Source: Selenomonas sp. TAMA-11512 (GTDB lineage Bacteria > Bacillota > Negativicutes > Selenomonadales > Selenomonadaceae). Taken from it: a DNA stretch of 64,000 nucleotides. The DNA is taken from the NCBI RefSeq assembly GCF_037076525.1, contig NZ_AP029018.1, positions 2,278,501 through 2,342,500 on the forward strand, written 5' to 3'. The position numbers were made by a program, and so were the translations under genes. The notes under the pieces are model-generated. The model saw only the letters and a program-made list of their open reading frames with translations. It did not search any database and was not told the DNA's origin. Each line of letters begins with the position of its first letter. Within the stretch, counting starts at the first letter, position 1. Shown here one piece after another: positions 41,050 through 50,194 of the stretch.

Positions 41050-43530
41050 TCAGCAGTTCCTTTCAAACGCACGTCGAGCGCTGCCCGCATTGCAGATATG
41101 CCGGTAAATTATCTCACCGTATGTTTGCTCCTTCGAATTTTCTTCGGCTGATATTCCCGCACGCAGAAGAAATTCCTGTAAAGACAAGGGTTGACGCTCA
41201 TAGAAGCAGCCACGCATTATTCCCGTAGATGCAAAATCATCTGATGAGCACGTCACGTCCTTCCAATACATACGCATTTGGCTTTGGCTCTTTCCCCTGC
41301 TCCAAATCATCTCCGAGAAGTCTCGTCCCGTTTTTAAGCAAACCCGTCCCTGTGTAAAGCGTTCCCTCGTACGAACGAAAGTTGAAACGAAGTCGCTTAG
41401 AGAGACTTCCCCTGTCTCTTTATCAATCAACACTTCTCTGCCGAGACCTAAATTGGAATCGGGATACACGTGTATCGAATGATGAGAACACTCTAAATAT
41501 GTGTATCCCACGCCTTCCGGAACCTTATCGGCATACTCGTACGAATCCACAGTTCCCGTCTCGGGCTGCCATCGCACCACCGGCTGTCCCTCAGCTCCCA
41601 GTATCCAAAGATATTCTCCGTCATCAGCGATATCAACAAATCGCCAAGAGGAATCCCCTATGGAATGGAAGGTATGGCAATCTGTTTCCGTGTCGACGGA
41701 TAGCACCAAATTCGCCTTCGCGCATGCAATGTAGAGATATCTCCCGCGCCGGACAAAGCCCATCAAAAGCCGATTTTCCACACTCGCCGACACTTGTCTA
41801 AGATTCAACGACTCTCGCAGCTCTTCGAACCAATCGGACAGATGTGTGCATTGCCCGGATCGAAAATCATATTTGAAAATTTCCGAACTATTCATCCCGT
41901 ACGCATACAGTGTTTCATGACAGCGTGCCACATATGTGACAAGCCCCGCATTTTCATATACATATACATTTGTGATTTCATCTATTTTTTTAAATTCCTT
42001 CGAACAGTAATCATAACTCAAAACGGAACGATTCCACATGGGCAGAATAACGGCTAAGTTTCCTTGCCGTACGAGGGCGGCATAAGGGAAATAACTGTTT
42101 GTTAGCATTTCTAACGGAATCCGCCCGTCTGTAACTGACTGACTCATCCCCCAATCCCAGTGCAACAAACGACGGGTCCATGCATCCACAAACGATACGC
42201 GGTCTTCTTCCACAGAAAAATTCGTCGTACCCACCGTGCATGATTGGTAGGGGTTTAAGTTTTCGATAAGAATCGGTTTTCCTGTCGCCTGATATAGCCA
42301 TATCATCGAGCTGAAATCCCCATAGTAGACATCCGAGCAGACGATTGCGCGGTCGACATCGGGGGTATCATCATAAACCCCCCAGCCTTCCTTCCGGTAG
42401 GTGCGTTCCAGTGCCTCATACGTCTCTACGAGCGCAGGCCGCATGGATCGAAGCGTCTCCTTCATCAACGGATGCGGACGCCACCAAAGAGCGTACTCTC
42501 TATGCTCACGGAAATAGTCGAACACTTCCCGTATTTTATCCGTTACCAGGGAACGCCCGTCATGTATCATGAAAGAGGCATTTAGAGCATCGCTGATCGA
42601 TGTGTTATAGAGCACCACCTTGCGTCCGGCACAAACTTTTTTCCACGCCGGCGGAAGTTTAAAATCCCGCGGCGTTTTACCAAGCACAGTATCAAACTTA
42701 GGGGATCCCAACGGCAGAATCTTCTCCGCAATTGCCGGGTCATTTGCATGTGCCGCCCTCATCTGGCGGGCAATCTCCTCACTTTCCGCGATGACGTAAT
42801 CGGCGTGTATTACCCCGGGCATCCGGCACAACAAATCCGAAATCGACGATCCCGAAATGTAATAGGGAACGTAAACGAGTTTATCCGTAACGTCCTTTAA
42901 TTTCTCAGCATAGTAATCGGGATGCACGGAAGTCACATAATTGACTCCATCATACGGATTATGAAAGAAGATTGCATCCGGACGGATTTCCCTCAGACGC
43001 TCCAGGGGATACTCTTGAAAGTCCAAGCACCGGACATGTTTCGGGGATTCACAATGCCACGCTGCAGGCATTCCATCCGGGTCTCTGTCACAATAGGGGA
43101 TGGGCATGACGTACGCCTCACAGTGCTCCACGTCCGCTTTCGCCGCCTGATAGATACTCTCTAGGCTGTCCCACATCGATACCTTATATGGCAAAAAGAA
43201 AATGACTTGCTTGATTTCCCGCTCTTCTTGCAGCGCATCCATTCCCATTTGAAGGATTTTCGCCATCAGGTCACTCGACCGCGTATACTCTTCCTGCGGG
43301 ACGTTCCCCCAGTCCGCCTGCTCTATGAGAGAAAGAATTCCATGGAAGATGTCATGATAGTATGACGCACGCTTGGCGGAAAGGGCACTTTGACAGAGGT
43401 CATCCACAGAGGACAGGCAGTCAACGACCAGTTTTTTCTGCGCCTCATCTTCCAGTGCAACGCTTGGCAGGATCGTCAAAAGCTCCTGAAGAGAAGAGAT
43501 GAGCTCTCTTTGCTGAGCCCGTGTTATCAT
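41050..43530 (-). CDS. CDP-glycerol glycerophosphotransferase-like protein with C-terminal propeller-like region
   Basis: About 826 residues. Residues of about 95-470 resemble the TagB/TagF GT-B fold: KQVIFFLPYKVSMWDSLES, VVLYNTSISDAL, ALWWRPHPLMKETL, and the key SDVYYGDFSSMIWLYQATGKPILI segment, which holds the nucleotide-contacting residues. Residues of about 490-770 contain recurring strands (WNRSVLSYDY, GRYLYIACA, GEYLWILGAEGQPVVRW) like a beta-propeller, an unusual addition. It may transfer a glycerol- or phosphonate-type group from a CDP or CMP donor. Start at 43530 has GGAG ten bases before; longer starts lack a site. Confidence 0.78.
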   Translation of the reverse strand: MITRAQQRELISSLQELLTILPSVALEDEAQKKLVVDCLSSVDDLCQSALSAKRASYYHDIFHGILSLIEQADWGNVPQEEYTRSSDLMAKILQMGMDALQEEREIKQVIFFLPYKVSMWDSLESIYQAAKADVEHCEAYVMPIPYCDRDPDGMPAAWHCESPKHVRCLDFQEYPLERLREIRPDAIFFHNPYDGVNYVTSVHPDYYAEKLKDVTDKLVYVPYYISGSSISDLLCRMPGVIHADYVIAESEEIARQMRAAHANDPAIAEKILPLGSPKFDTVLGKTPRDFKLPPAWKKVCAGRKVVLYNTSISDALNASFMIHDGRSLVTDKIREVFDYFREHREYALWWRPHPLMKETLRSMRPALVETYEALERTYRKEGWGVYDDTPDVDRAIVCSDVYYGDFSSMIWLYQATGKPILIENLNPYQSCTVGTTNFSVEEDRVSFVDAWTRRLLHWDWGMSQSVTDGRIPLEMLTNSYFPYAALVRQGNLAVILPMWNRSVLSYDYCSKEFKKIDEITNVYVYENAGLVTYVARCHETLYAYGMNSSEIFKYDFRSGQCTHLSDWFEELRESLNLRQVSASVENRLLMGFVRRGRYLYIACAKANLVLSVDTETDCHTFHSIGDSSWRFVDIADDGEYLWILGAEGQPVVRWQPETGTVDSYEYADKVPEGVGYTYLECSHHSIHVYPDSNLGLGREVLIDKETGEVSLSDFVSTFVRTRERFTQGRVCLKTGRDFSEMIWSRGKSQSQMRMYWKDVTCSSDDFASTGIMRGCFYERQPLSLQEFLLRAGISAEENSKEQTYGEIIYRHICNAGSARRAFERNC

Positions 43531-43621
43531 AATGCCCATACTCCATTCATCGGATTTCACATCTTTACAAAAAATCACAATGCAGTAACATTCATATCCA
43601 AGGCGCTGCATTGCTTACTTC

Positions 43622-43780
43622 TTATTCATATCGTAAAAAACTGTCCGAAACTAAAGACTTGCCCGGAAATATACCTTCCCTGACCGAAAAGATGTCCTCT
43701 AACGATTTTAACTTATGCTCCAGCCCGTATTTTGCCGCAACAATCCCCCGAAAACCGGCTTCCCAAGTGTCTGCTTTTGA
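43622..43780 (-). pseudogene. Possible gene remnant (about 50 codons)
   Basis: Downstream of the SDR gene and before the TagF-like gene, a minus-strand frame reads TWEAGFRGIVAAKYGLEHKL and SLEDIFSVREGIFPGK before its stop. It looks protein-like and ends properly, but no start with a ribosome binding site exists outside the SDR gene. Perhaps the tail of a lost gene. No family recognised. Confidence 0.25.
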
Positions 43781-43809
43781 GAGTCGGAAACATCTTCCGT
43801 CTCCCCGTA

Positions 43810-44571
43810 TCAGGCATTCGTCCGTACGATGGGCAAGCCCGGTGCCTGCTTTGTCGCCGTGACGGTCACATCGGTGATCTGCACCCAACGAGGTTGGTTG
43901 GCTATATAGAGCAGAATATCCGCCACGTTTTCCGGCAGGAGCGGCTCGGCATTTGCGTAAGTCGCATCGCCCTTCGCCCTGTCTCCATGGTGGCGCACCG
44001 CGGCAAACTCCGTCTTCGTCGTTCCCGGCTGGACGTTGGTGACCTTGATGTTCGTCGCCATCGTATCGATACGGATGCCGTCCGTCACGGTCTTCACAGC
44101 GGCCTTGCTTGCGCAGTACACATGACCGCGTCCGTAGGCGAAGATCGCCGCCGTCGATCCGATGTTGATGATGTGTCCCGCGTCTCTTTCAATCATCTGC
44201 GGCAATACAGCACGGGTCACATAGATGAGCCCCTTGACATTCGTATCCAGCATCGTGTCAAGATCATCCAGGTCACTCTCCTGAAATGTCTCCAGTCCTC
44301 TCGCGAGCCCGGCATTGTTGATGAGCACATCAATGGGCGCGATCTCTTCCAAAACCTTCGGCAAAGCCGTCTCGACCGACTTTCGGTCACGCACGTCAAG
44401 AGCAAAGATATATACACTTGCGCCCTTTGCCTCCAGCTCACGCTTCAGCGACTCGAGCCGATCCATGCGTCTGCCGCAGAGGACGAGCGCATCGCCGTTC
44501 GCCGCGAAGGCTCTTGCCGCCGCCTCGCCGATGCCGGACGTCGCGCCCGTGATCAATACCGTTCTGTTCAT
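43810..44571 (-). CDS. Short-chain dehydrogenase (YdfG-like), candidate phosphonoacetaldehyde reductase
   Basis: A 253-residue classical SDR: VLITGATSGIGEAAARAFA (TGxxxGxG), DVLINNAGLA (NNAG), INIGSTAAIFAYGRGHVYCASKAA (catalytic Ser and Y-x3-K). Closest to the YdfG group, which reduces 3-oxo and 3-hydroxy acids. Its ATG overlaps the stop of phosphonopyruvate decarboxylase (ATGA), so it probably handles the product, reducing phosphonoacetaldehyde to 2-hydroxyethylphosphonate. That role is inferred from position; the best-known reductases for this step are iron-dependent alcohol dehydrogenases. Confidence 0.85.
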   Translation of the reverse strand: MNRTVLITGATSGIGEAAARAFAANGDALVLCGRRMDRLESLKRELEAKGASVYIFALDVRDRKSVETALPKVLEEIAPIDVLINNAGLARGLETFQESDLDDLDTMLDTNVKGLIYVTRAVLPQMIERDAGHIINIGSTAAIFAYGRGHVYCASKAAVKTVTDGIRIDTMATNIKVTNVQPGTTKTEFAAVRHHGDRAKGDATYANAEPLLPENVADILLYIANQPRWVQITDVTVTATKQAPGLPIVRTNA

Positions 44572-45683
44572 TGCAGTCTCTCCATCAGTTTCACTTTATT
44601 CTCCCTCGGCGTTGTTGTCGGTCTGCCCAGATCACTCCGCGAGCCGATCGCCGCCTTGATCTCGACAAAGGTCAGTCCGCGCACCTCCCGAAGTGCCTCC
44701 GAGAGCGCGTGAAGCTCCGCCTCCGTCGCTGCCCGGAAGACATTCGCGTAGCCGCACGCCCGCGCTACAGCGGGCAGGTCGACGCTCTTTCCCGCTGTCG
44801 GCAAACCGCCCACGGATTCATGCGCTTCGTTGTTGATCACGACATGAATGAGATTTGCCGGATGCCTCGCGCCGATCACGGCCATTGCGCCGAGGTGCAT
44901 GAGCGCAGCTCCGTCTCCGTCGATCGCCCAGATGCGACACTCTTTCTTCTGCATCGCCACGCCGAGCGCAATGGACGAGCTGTGCCCCATGGATCCTACG
45001 GTCAGGAAGTCACGGTCATGACCTTCCCCTCTAAACTCGCGCAGTTCGAAGAGCTCCCGGCTCGTCTTCCCCGTCGTCGAGATGAGGATATCCTCGCCCG
45101 TGATCTCCAAGAGGCTGTTCAAAATACTCTCTCGTGTCAGGCTGTGCGCATTTGCGCGGCTCCCCTTCCGCTCGTGTTCCAGCGCGCCTTTCCGCACGAC
45201 GACGGCACAGGATTGACCTGCCTTGAACTTTCCGTGAAAATCCGCCATCGCCGTCTGCAGCTCTTTCACCTTCGTCTCTTTCGACAATACGATGTGCGGA
45301 ATCTCCAACGTGTCGAGAAGCGTGCGCGTAATCCGCCCCTGGAAGGCGTGCTGCGGCTCATCCTTGACGCCGGGTTCTCCGCGCCACCCGATAATAAACA
45401 GGCAGGGGATTCCGTACACGTTCGCGTGAAGCAGCGATGCGTAAGGATTGACGATATTTCCTTCCCCGCTGTTTTGCAGGTACACGGCGGGTACCTTGCC
45501 CGTCACGAGGTGATAGCCCGCCGCAAGCCCGACCGCATTTCCTTCATTCGCGGCGATGACATGGCGTTCGCCGCTTTCCCCGTAGGTCTCCATCAGATAA
45601 TCCGCCAAGGGACTCAACAGGGAATCCGGCACGCCCGCGTAAAAATCCGCACCGACGGCTTTGCAAAAATCGACTGCCCGCAT
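44568..45683 (-). CDS. Phosphonopyruvate decarboxylase
   Basis: A 371-residue ThDP enzyme. It shows DFYAGVPDSLLSPLADYL at the N-terminus, AANEGNAVGLAAGYHL with the ThDP-activating Glu, VYLQNSGEGNIVNPYASLL and the C-terminal ThDP motif IDGDGAALMHLGAMA (GDG) to VVINNEAHESVGGLPT. This set is diagnostic of phosphonopyruvate decarboxylase (AepY/Ppd). It makes the phosphonate pathway irreversible by decarboxylating phosphonopyruvate to phosphonoacetaldehyde. It sits one gene downstream of PEP mutase and is coupled to the SDR. Confidence 0.93.
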   Translation of the reverse strand: MRAVDFCKAVGADFYAGVPDSLLSPLADYLMETYGESGERHVIAANEGNAVGLAAGYHLVTGKVPAVYLQNSGEGNIVNPYASLLHANVYGIPCLFIIGWRGEPGVKDEPQHAFQGRITRTLLDTLEIPHIVLSKETKVKELQTAMADFHGKFKAGQSCAVVVRKGALEHERKGSRANAHSLTRESILNSLLEITGEDILISTTGKTSRELFELREFRGEGHDRDFLTVGSMGHSSSIALGVAMQKKECRIWAIDGDGAALMHLGAMAVIGARHPANLIHVVINNEAHESVGGLPTAGKSVDLPAVARACGYANVFRAATEAELHALSEALREVRGLTFVEIKAAIGSRSDLGRPTTTPRENKVKLMERLQ

Positions 45684-45684
45684 G

Positions 45685-46128
45685 TCAGACTCGTTCCTTG
45701 ATTTTCTTCTGAATCGCCGTGGAGGAAACGCCCCGCGTATAGTCGGGTTCGATTACCTTTCCGCCCCATGTCGCCATGAGGTCGATCGCCTTTTGACGAA
45801 CTTCCGCCAGCGTCCCCTCCCGCCAGTCTTTTCCATGCACCATGTAATCCGGCTTATACGCTTTCAGATTCGCGGCATAGTCTTTTTCGCGCTGCTCTAC
45901 GACTTTCGCCACATAGCGGATGCTCTCCACGACGACCTTGCGCTCTTCATAGCTCATATAGGGCACGCGCTTATAGCTCGCGACCGCATCATCCGCATAG
46001 AGCCCCACGATGACATTGCCGTACTTTGCGGCCTCGCGCAGGATATTGATATGCCCGGGATGGACGATATCCGCCACCATCGGGACGTATACAACGGGTC
46101 TTGCTATGTCCTTGATATCTTCCGTCAC
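45685..46128 (-). CDS. Cytidylyltransferase (HxGH nucleotidyltransferase)
   Basis: A 147-residue nucleotidyltransferase of the TagD/ectABC type: VYVPMVADIVHPGHINILREA (HPGH motif), GLYADDAVASYKRVP, YMVHGKDW and a late RGVSSTAI (the ISSTxI-like motif). It joins CTP to a phosphate or phosphonate. In this operon the likely acceptor is 2-hydroxyethylphosphonate or a related phosphonate, as inferred from its place between PEP mutase and the decarboxylase. The start is GTG with GAGGAGG eight bases upstream. Similar to the N-terminal domain of the next protein. Confidence 0.85.
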   Translation of the reverse strand: MTEDIKDIARPVVYVPMVADIVHPGHINILREAAKYGNVIVGLYADDAVASYKRVPYMSYEERKVVVESIRYVAKVVEQREKDYAANLKAYKPDYMVHGKDWREGTLAEVRQKAIDLMATWGGKVIEPDYTRGVSSTAIQKKIKERV

Positions 46129-46145
46129 TTCGATGCCCTCCTCTG

Positions 46146-47453
46146 TTACAACTCGTCGATCAGCGTGATGATTTTCTTTATGGACAAGAGTTTGTCATCC
46201 GCTTCCTTTGCCCGATGATGCGTCAGGATGCTCTTTGCCGCCTCTTCCATCGCCGGAAAAGCCGCGCGCAGAAGCTGGTTCGCATAGATGACGATGCGGA
46301 CGCCGTGCCGGGCAAATTCCTCTTCCGTCACCGTGTTGAAGGACGTCGGCACGACGACAATCGGCGTCGTTTCATCCTCTTTTCGGAAAGCGTCGATAAA
46401 GGAGAAGATCTCCGCCGGGTCTTTCTCGCGACTGTGGATCATGATACCGTCCGCGCCTGCCTTGACATAGGCTCTCGCGCGTTCCAATGCGTCTTCTTCA
46501 CCCTTTCCCAAAATAAGGCTCTCGATGCGGGCGATGATCATGAAGTCCTCGGAGAGCTGCGCTCTCTTGCCCGCCGCGATCTTCTCCGCGAAGTGCTCCA
46601 CGGTATCCTGTGTCTGCTCGACCTCGGTCCCGAAGAGCGAGTTCTTCTTGAGGCCCACCTTGTCTTCGATGATGACGGCCGACACGCCCATGCGCTCCAA
46701 AGACCGCACCGTGTAGACGAAGTGCTCGATCAGGCCGCCTGTATCGCCGTCAAAGATGATCGGCTTCGTCGTGACCTCCATGATATCATCGATGGTCCGG
46801 AAGCGGGATGTCATGTCGACGAGCTCGATGTCGGGCTTCCCCTTTTCCGTGCTGTCACAGAGCGAGCTGACCCACATCGCGTCGAACTGGTCGATTGCGC
46901 CGTCCGTCGCGACCATCGTCTTCTCGACGATGAGTCCCGTGAGGCCGCTGTGCGCCTCCATCGTCTTGACGACAGGCACGAGCCCGAGCAGCTTTCTGAG
47001 GCGTCCGCGGCGGTTTTCCGGCATCATGAGCTGCTCACGCATCTGTCGATCGATCTTATGGACGGTCTCATTCCTTGTATACGGTATCTCGATGAGCCGC
47101 CCGCCGTAAGTATTCAGGCTCTCCAAAAGGCGCAGGCGGATGCTCGCCAAGTGTCCCGTCTTCCAGTTGTCGCCATGGATAACGATATCCGGCCGAAGCC
47201 GATCGATGATTCGGTCGTACATGATTTCATCCTGCACGATGACCTCACTGACCTCCGGCACTTCCCGAACCATTGCAACGCGTTCATCCGTCGTCTTCGT
47301 GGGAAAGCGATTATAGCGCACCATCTGCGGATTGGAGAGCACGCCGACGACAAGACGTCCCAGCTTTGCCCCCTCGCGGATGATGTGCATGTGCCCGTCG
47401 TGAATGACATCCGTGCAAAAGCACGTATAGACCAGCTTTTCCTTGTCTTTCAT
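46146..47453 (-). CDS. Cytidylyltransferase-phosphoenolpyruvate mutase fusion
   Basis: About 435 residues in two domains. Residues 1-135 form an HxGH cytidylyltransferase (TDVIHDGHMHIIREGAKLG, DIVIHGDNWKTG). Residues 150-435 form PEP mutase: the phosphate/metal region IIFDGDTGG and the signature VIIEDKVGLKKNSLFG (EDKxGxKxNS), which separates PEP mutase from isocitrate-lyase relatives, plus DFMIIARIESLILG. PEP mutase forms the C-P bond, turning PEP into phosphonopyruvate. Fusion to a cytidylyltransferase suggests that the final phosphonate is activated as a CMP ester for transfer to a glycan. Start uncertain between 47453 and 47471. Confidence 0.93.
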   Translation of the reverse strand: MKDKEKLVYTCFCTDVIHDGHMHIIREGAKLGRLVVGVLSNPQMVRYNRFPTKTTDERVAMVREVPEVSEVIVQDEIMYDRIIDRLRPDIVIHGDNWKTGHLASIRLRLLESLNTYGGRLIEIPYTRNETVHKIDRQMREQLMMPENRRGRLRKLLGLVPVVKTMEAHSGLTGLIVEKTMVATDGAIDQFDAMWVSSLCDSTEKGKPDIELVDMTSRFRTIDDIMEVTTKPIIFDGDTGGLIEHFVYTVRSLERMGVSAVIIEDKVGLKKNSLFGTEVEQTQDTVEHFAEKIAAGKRAQLSEDFMIIARIESLILGKGEEDALERARAYVKAGADGIMIHSREKDPAEIFSFIDAFRKEDETTPIVVVPTSFNTVTEEEFARHGVRIVIYANQLLRAAFPAMEEAAKSILTHHRAKEADDKLLSIKKIITLIDEL

Positions 47454-47494
47454 CGGTTCACTACTTTCCATACAATAAATTTACACTGCATTCT

Positions 47495-49546
47495 CTATTC
47501 CAAATCCACCGGCCACTTCATATCATGATGGTCCAGGATGTCGAACTCTTCCCGGAAGACGGTTTCAAAGCACATCATCTTTTCAAAGTCATCCACAATG
47601 TCGAATCCCGCATTTCTTCGATGCAGATATCGCTTGCCGCCGCGCAAGGAGACCATCCCTTCCTCGTCTACGACCTCAGCGGTCTCCACACGGTATTCAT
47701 ATTCCCTGTCCCGGACAGCACAGCGGAGCGGCTGCCCCGGTATAATCGACAGACTGAATACCTTATCTCGCTCCGTCCCGCCGAATACGGCGGGCAGATT
47801 GCTGTCCGAGACTGCCGGCATCGGGAATCCCGTCAGCTTCGAAAGTATCGCGTATGTATCCACGGAGCTTACGAGTTCTTCCACCTTGCCGATTTGCGGA
47901 ACTCCTGCACCTCGAAACAGCAGTGCGCCGTTCGTCATGTGATCGTTTGCTATCCACGGAACTTCATCGTAGACAGGAACCCCATGATCGGAAAACAATT
48001 CTACAATGTATTCATCTTCCTCGTAATGTGTCTCCAGATAGTCATAAAGCTGTTTCAGGCAGCGATCCGCCTCGCGTATCGCCTCCTCATTCCCCCGTTG
48101 GAAATATCGGCTGTTCGGCAGATGGGGGCTTGCTATCTTGCCTACACAGGCCGTCAGTCGATCCGCGAGGGGACTTTTCGTTTCAGCCGTCAAAGGCTGT
48201 CTCGAAAAATCTCCCGTCCACGGATGTGTGTCAAGCGCCCGAACGGAAATATACTGATCGCATTCCTCCAAAGCCTCCATCTGCAAAATAGCCCTCTCCA
48301 CACCGACGTAGATCGGCGTCACATAGGCGTTGGAAACAAATCGATCGAAGCCCCTGTCCACTCGATTGTAATGAGCAAAGGCAGAGCCCAGGGCACATAC
48401 CGTATAGTAGCCGAGCTTTTGCATCTGCTCCGCGACGGTAATCGTTTCTGGGAGGATCGCAGCGGGTCTCTGCTCATCAATGATCTGGTGATGATGCGTA
48501 TAGAGCCCCGTCTCCATGTTTGTCAGAGACGGGAAGGTATACTCCGCCGCCGTATAGCACTGATTGAAGATGACGCCCTTGGAGAAGAATGCCATCGTAT
48601 TCGGCATCAGCTCGTAGTTCTCTTCCTTCACCTTCGCCCAGCTCATAGCGTCCATCATGATGCGAAGGATGAGTTTTTTGCGATTCGGGCTGTGTTCTAG
48701 GCGGATCGGTTTGCCGACGGCGAACGGTTTGTCTGCGAAAATCCGGGTCGTCTCCTCCATGCGGAAGAAGTTCGTCGCCCACTTGCCGACCGTAGCCGTA
48801 CCTTCTCCCCACGAACCTTGAAAGGAGACCTGCGCTCCTGTTTCCAGCCCCGCGATCGGCAGGAGATACTTACCGCCTTTCTCCGGATGAAACTCCATTT
48901 CATCGACTATCTTCGCATGCATGATATCCAAGGTATAGCCCGCCAAGACGCTACGTAAAAAGCTCTCATTCCAGCGATTATCTTCCAGGAGCTCCGCCTT
49001 GCCGATGTACGGTTCCTGCTCCAGATGCACGCCCACCCAAGGCCGATACTCCGCCTCCGGCTCCCACGGATACGAGGGCAAGTACTCGCCGATCCACAGG
49101 CCCATTTTCTGAGATATGCCCTTGTCGATGACGACTAGTTCCTTTTCGACGGGCGCGTAAACATTGACGCCCGATGCGCGGGATATGAGCGCCGCCGTCT
49201 CCTCATCCATATTCTCCGCCCGAATCTCCACGGGAGTGCCTCCGCGCTTCGCGCACAAGACGGCAAAAAAGATGTACGCGCGTCTGTCTCCGACGGCTTT
49301 ATACGCGTCGCGCAGAAGCCTCCATGCCATGAAGCTCAGACGGCGAATCCGATACGCGTTCCACGCCTCTTTCAATGCCGCCTCATAGTCCTGATGATGC
49401 AGAGCGTAATGCGCGTCAAACAGTGGAGCATTCTCGGAGCGATCATCCAGCTTCCGATAGGCGGCAGCCTTTTCCAAATAGTCCTCGTCGTACTCTTTTC
49501 GTCTTATTTTATCCAACAGGTACTGAAACAACTGCTGCTTCGTCAT
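47495..49546 (-). CDS. Alkaline-phosphatase-superfamily protein, candidate phospho-group transferase 1
   Basis: A 683-residue protein. Residues 1-100 look like helical repeats, 130-290 a beta-rich domain, and 292-660 a sulfatase/alkaline-phosphatase fold. Candidate metal and nucleophile residues: Asp299 in IMMDAMSW, Thr337 in EYTFPSLTNMETG, Asp439 and His441 in LDTHPWTG, Asp520 and His521 in FSDHGVPVY. It has no signal peptide or membrane segment, unlike EptA or LtaS, so it should act in the cytoplasm. One of three paralogues (53487, 56635). Lying next to the phosphonate and phosphocholine genes, it may move a phosphonate or phospho group onto a glycan; this is inference. AGGAGCGG precedes the ATG. 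Confidence 0.75.
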   Translation of the reverse strand: MTKQQLFQYLLDKIRRKEYDEDYLEKAAAYRKLDDRSENAPLFDAHYALHHQDYEAALKEAWNAYRIRRLSFMAWRLLRDAYKAVGDRRAYIFFAVLCAKRGGTPVEIRAENMDEETAALISRASGVNVYAPVEKELVVIDKGISQKMGLWIGEYLPSYPWEPEAEYRPWVGVHLEQEPYIGKAELLEDNRWNESFLRSVLAGYTLDIMHAKIVDEMEFHPEKGGKYLLPIAGLETGAQVSFQGSWGEGTATVGKWATNFFRMEETTRIFADKPFAVGKPIRLEHSPNRKKLILRIMMDAMSWAKVKEENYELMPNTMAFFSKGVIFNQCYTAAEYTFPSLTNMETGLYTHHHQIIDEQRPAAILPETITVAEQMQKLGYYTVCALGSAFAHYNRVDRGFDRFVSNAYVTPIYVGVERAILQMEALEECDQYISVRALDTHPWTGDFSRQPLTAETKSPLADRLTACVGKIASPHLPNSRYFQRGNEEAIREADRCLKQLYDYLETHYEEDEYIVELFSDHGVPVYDEVPWIANDHMTNGALLFRGAGVPQIGKVEELVSSVDTYAILSKLTGFPMPAVSDSNLPAVFGGTERDKVFSLSIIPGQPLRCAVRDREYEYRVETAEVVDEEGMVSLRGGKRYLHRRNAGFDIVDDFEKMMCFETVFREEFDILDHHDMKWPVDLE

Positions 49547-49572
49547 AGCTATCCGCTCCTAATCCTTCCATA

Positions 49573-49860
49573 TCACAGGCCCATGCACCATTGATGAATC
49601 CGTTCCCCGACAGATTCACGCAGTGTCGGACGCACATGCCCGGCATCCTCCTGCACGAACACAATGTCCATAAAGAAATCCAAGTCATGTGGCGTACCTT
49701 CCTTGTAGAACAGAGATGCGCCCTCCGCATAGAGAGATGCCTCCGCTCCCTCGATGCACTGCACCATGACGGGCTTGCCTGTCGCCCGATAGAGCGCCAT
49801 CACCAAGCTGTACTCCCCGCAATACGCCGCTATTTACACTATCGTCACATCGGCGGACTA
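49573..49860 (-). pseudogene. Remnant of a CDP-glycerol glycerophosphotransferase-like gene
   Basis: Minus-strand frame with AAYCGEYSLVMALYRATGKP, which lines up with DVYYGDFSSMIWLYQATGKP in the full-length protein at 41050, and a tail ending in RESVGERIHQWCMGL. A TAA sits in frame near 49832 and only about 90 codons remain. The upstream part is missing where the MITE-like element begins. Probably the C-terminal relic of a second TagF-like gene. Confidence 0.65.
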
Positions 49861-49866
49861 CCTTTA

Positions 49867-50136
49867 GGGCAGCACTGATAAATTCAGCCTCCCATCTTCA
49901 CGCATCTGCACTGTCCTCTCGTCGCCCTCGAATCCTCGATCAGCACCGCTACACCTCCGGTTTACCATGAAACCCCAAGAGGTCAAACCGAAGGCGCAGA
50001 CCGATTGGTTAGGTTTCTGTAAGGGCGGGGCGCACAATGTCTGCAAAGCGGACGTTTGTGCGTGTAGCTTGTCTCCCAGATAGATACAGCGCATCTGTGC
50101 AAATCCGGGTGACTTCATTTTATCAGCGATTCCTTG
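49867..50136. mobile_element. MITE-like element with short inverted ends
   Basis: About 270 bases bounded by GGGCAGCACTGATAAATTCAG on the left and, read inward from the right, GGAATCGCTGATAAAATGAAG. They share CTGATAAA and flanking positions. It carries no transposase. A minus-strand frame across most of it (84 codons) looks like passenger sequence. The right end recurs at 13652. It abuts a gene remnant, as expected for an insertion or deletion endpoint. Confidence 0.5.
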
Positions 50137-50142
50137 GATGAA

Positions 50143-50184
50143 AAAAATAGGCCGACAAACACAAAGTACTGTGCGTCGGTCTAT
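50143..50184 (-). terminator. Terminator of the lic operon
   Basis: Minus strand stem CCGACGCACA / TTGTGTTTGTCGG (one bulge) followed by CCTATTTTTTTC, nine bases beyond the stop of the YbjN-like gene. Confidence 0.7.
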
Positions 50185-50194
50185 TCTCTCCCCG

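Noticed and set aside
44571-45701. 376-codon plus-strand frame opposite phosphonopyruvate decarboxylase
   Set aside because: Shadow of a well-recognised gene.
46215-47528. 437-codon open frame on the plus strand opposite the PEP mutase gene
   Set aside because: Arg/His/Asp-rich antisense shadow without domain or ribosome binding site; the minus strand encodes a clear enzyme.
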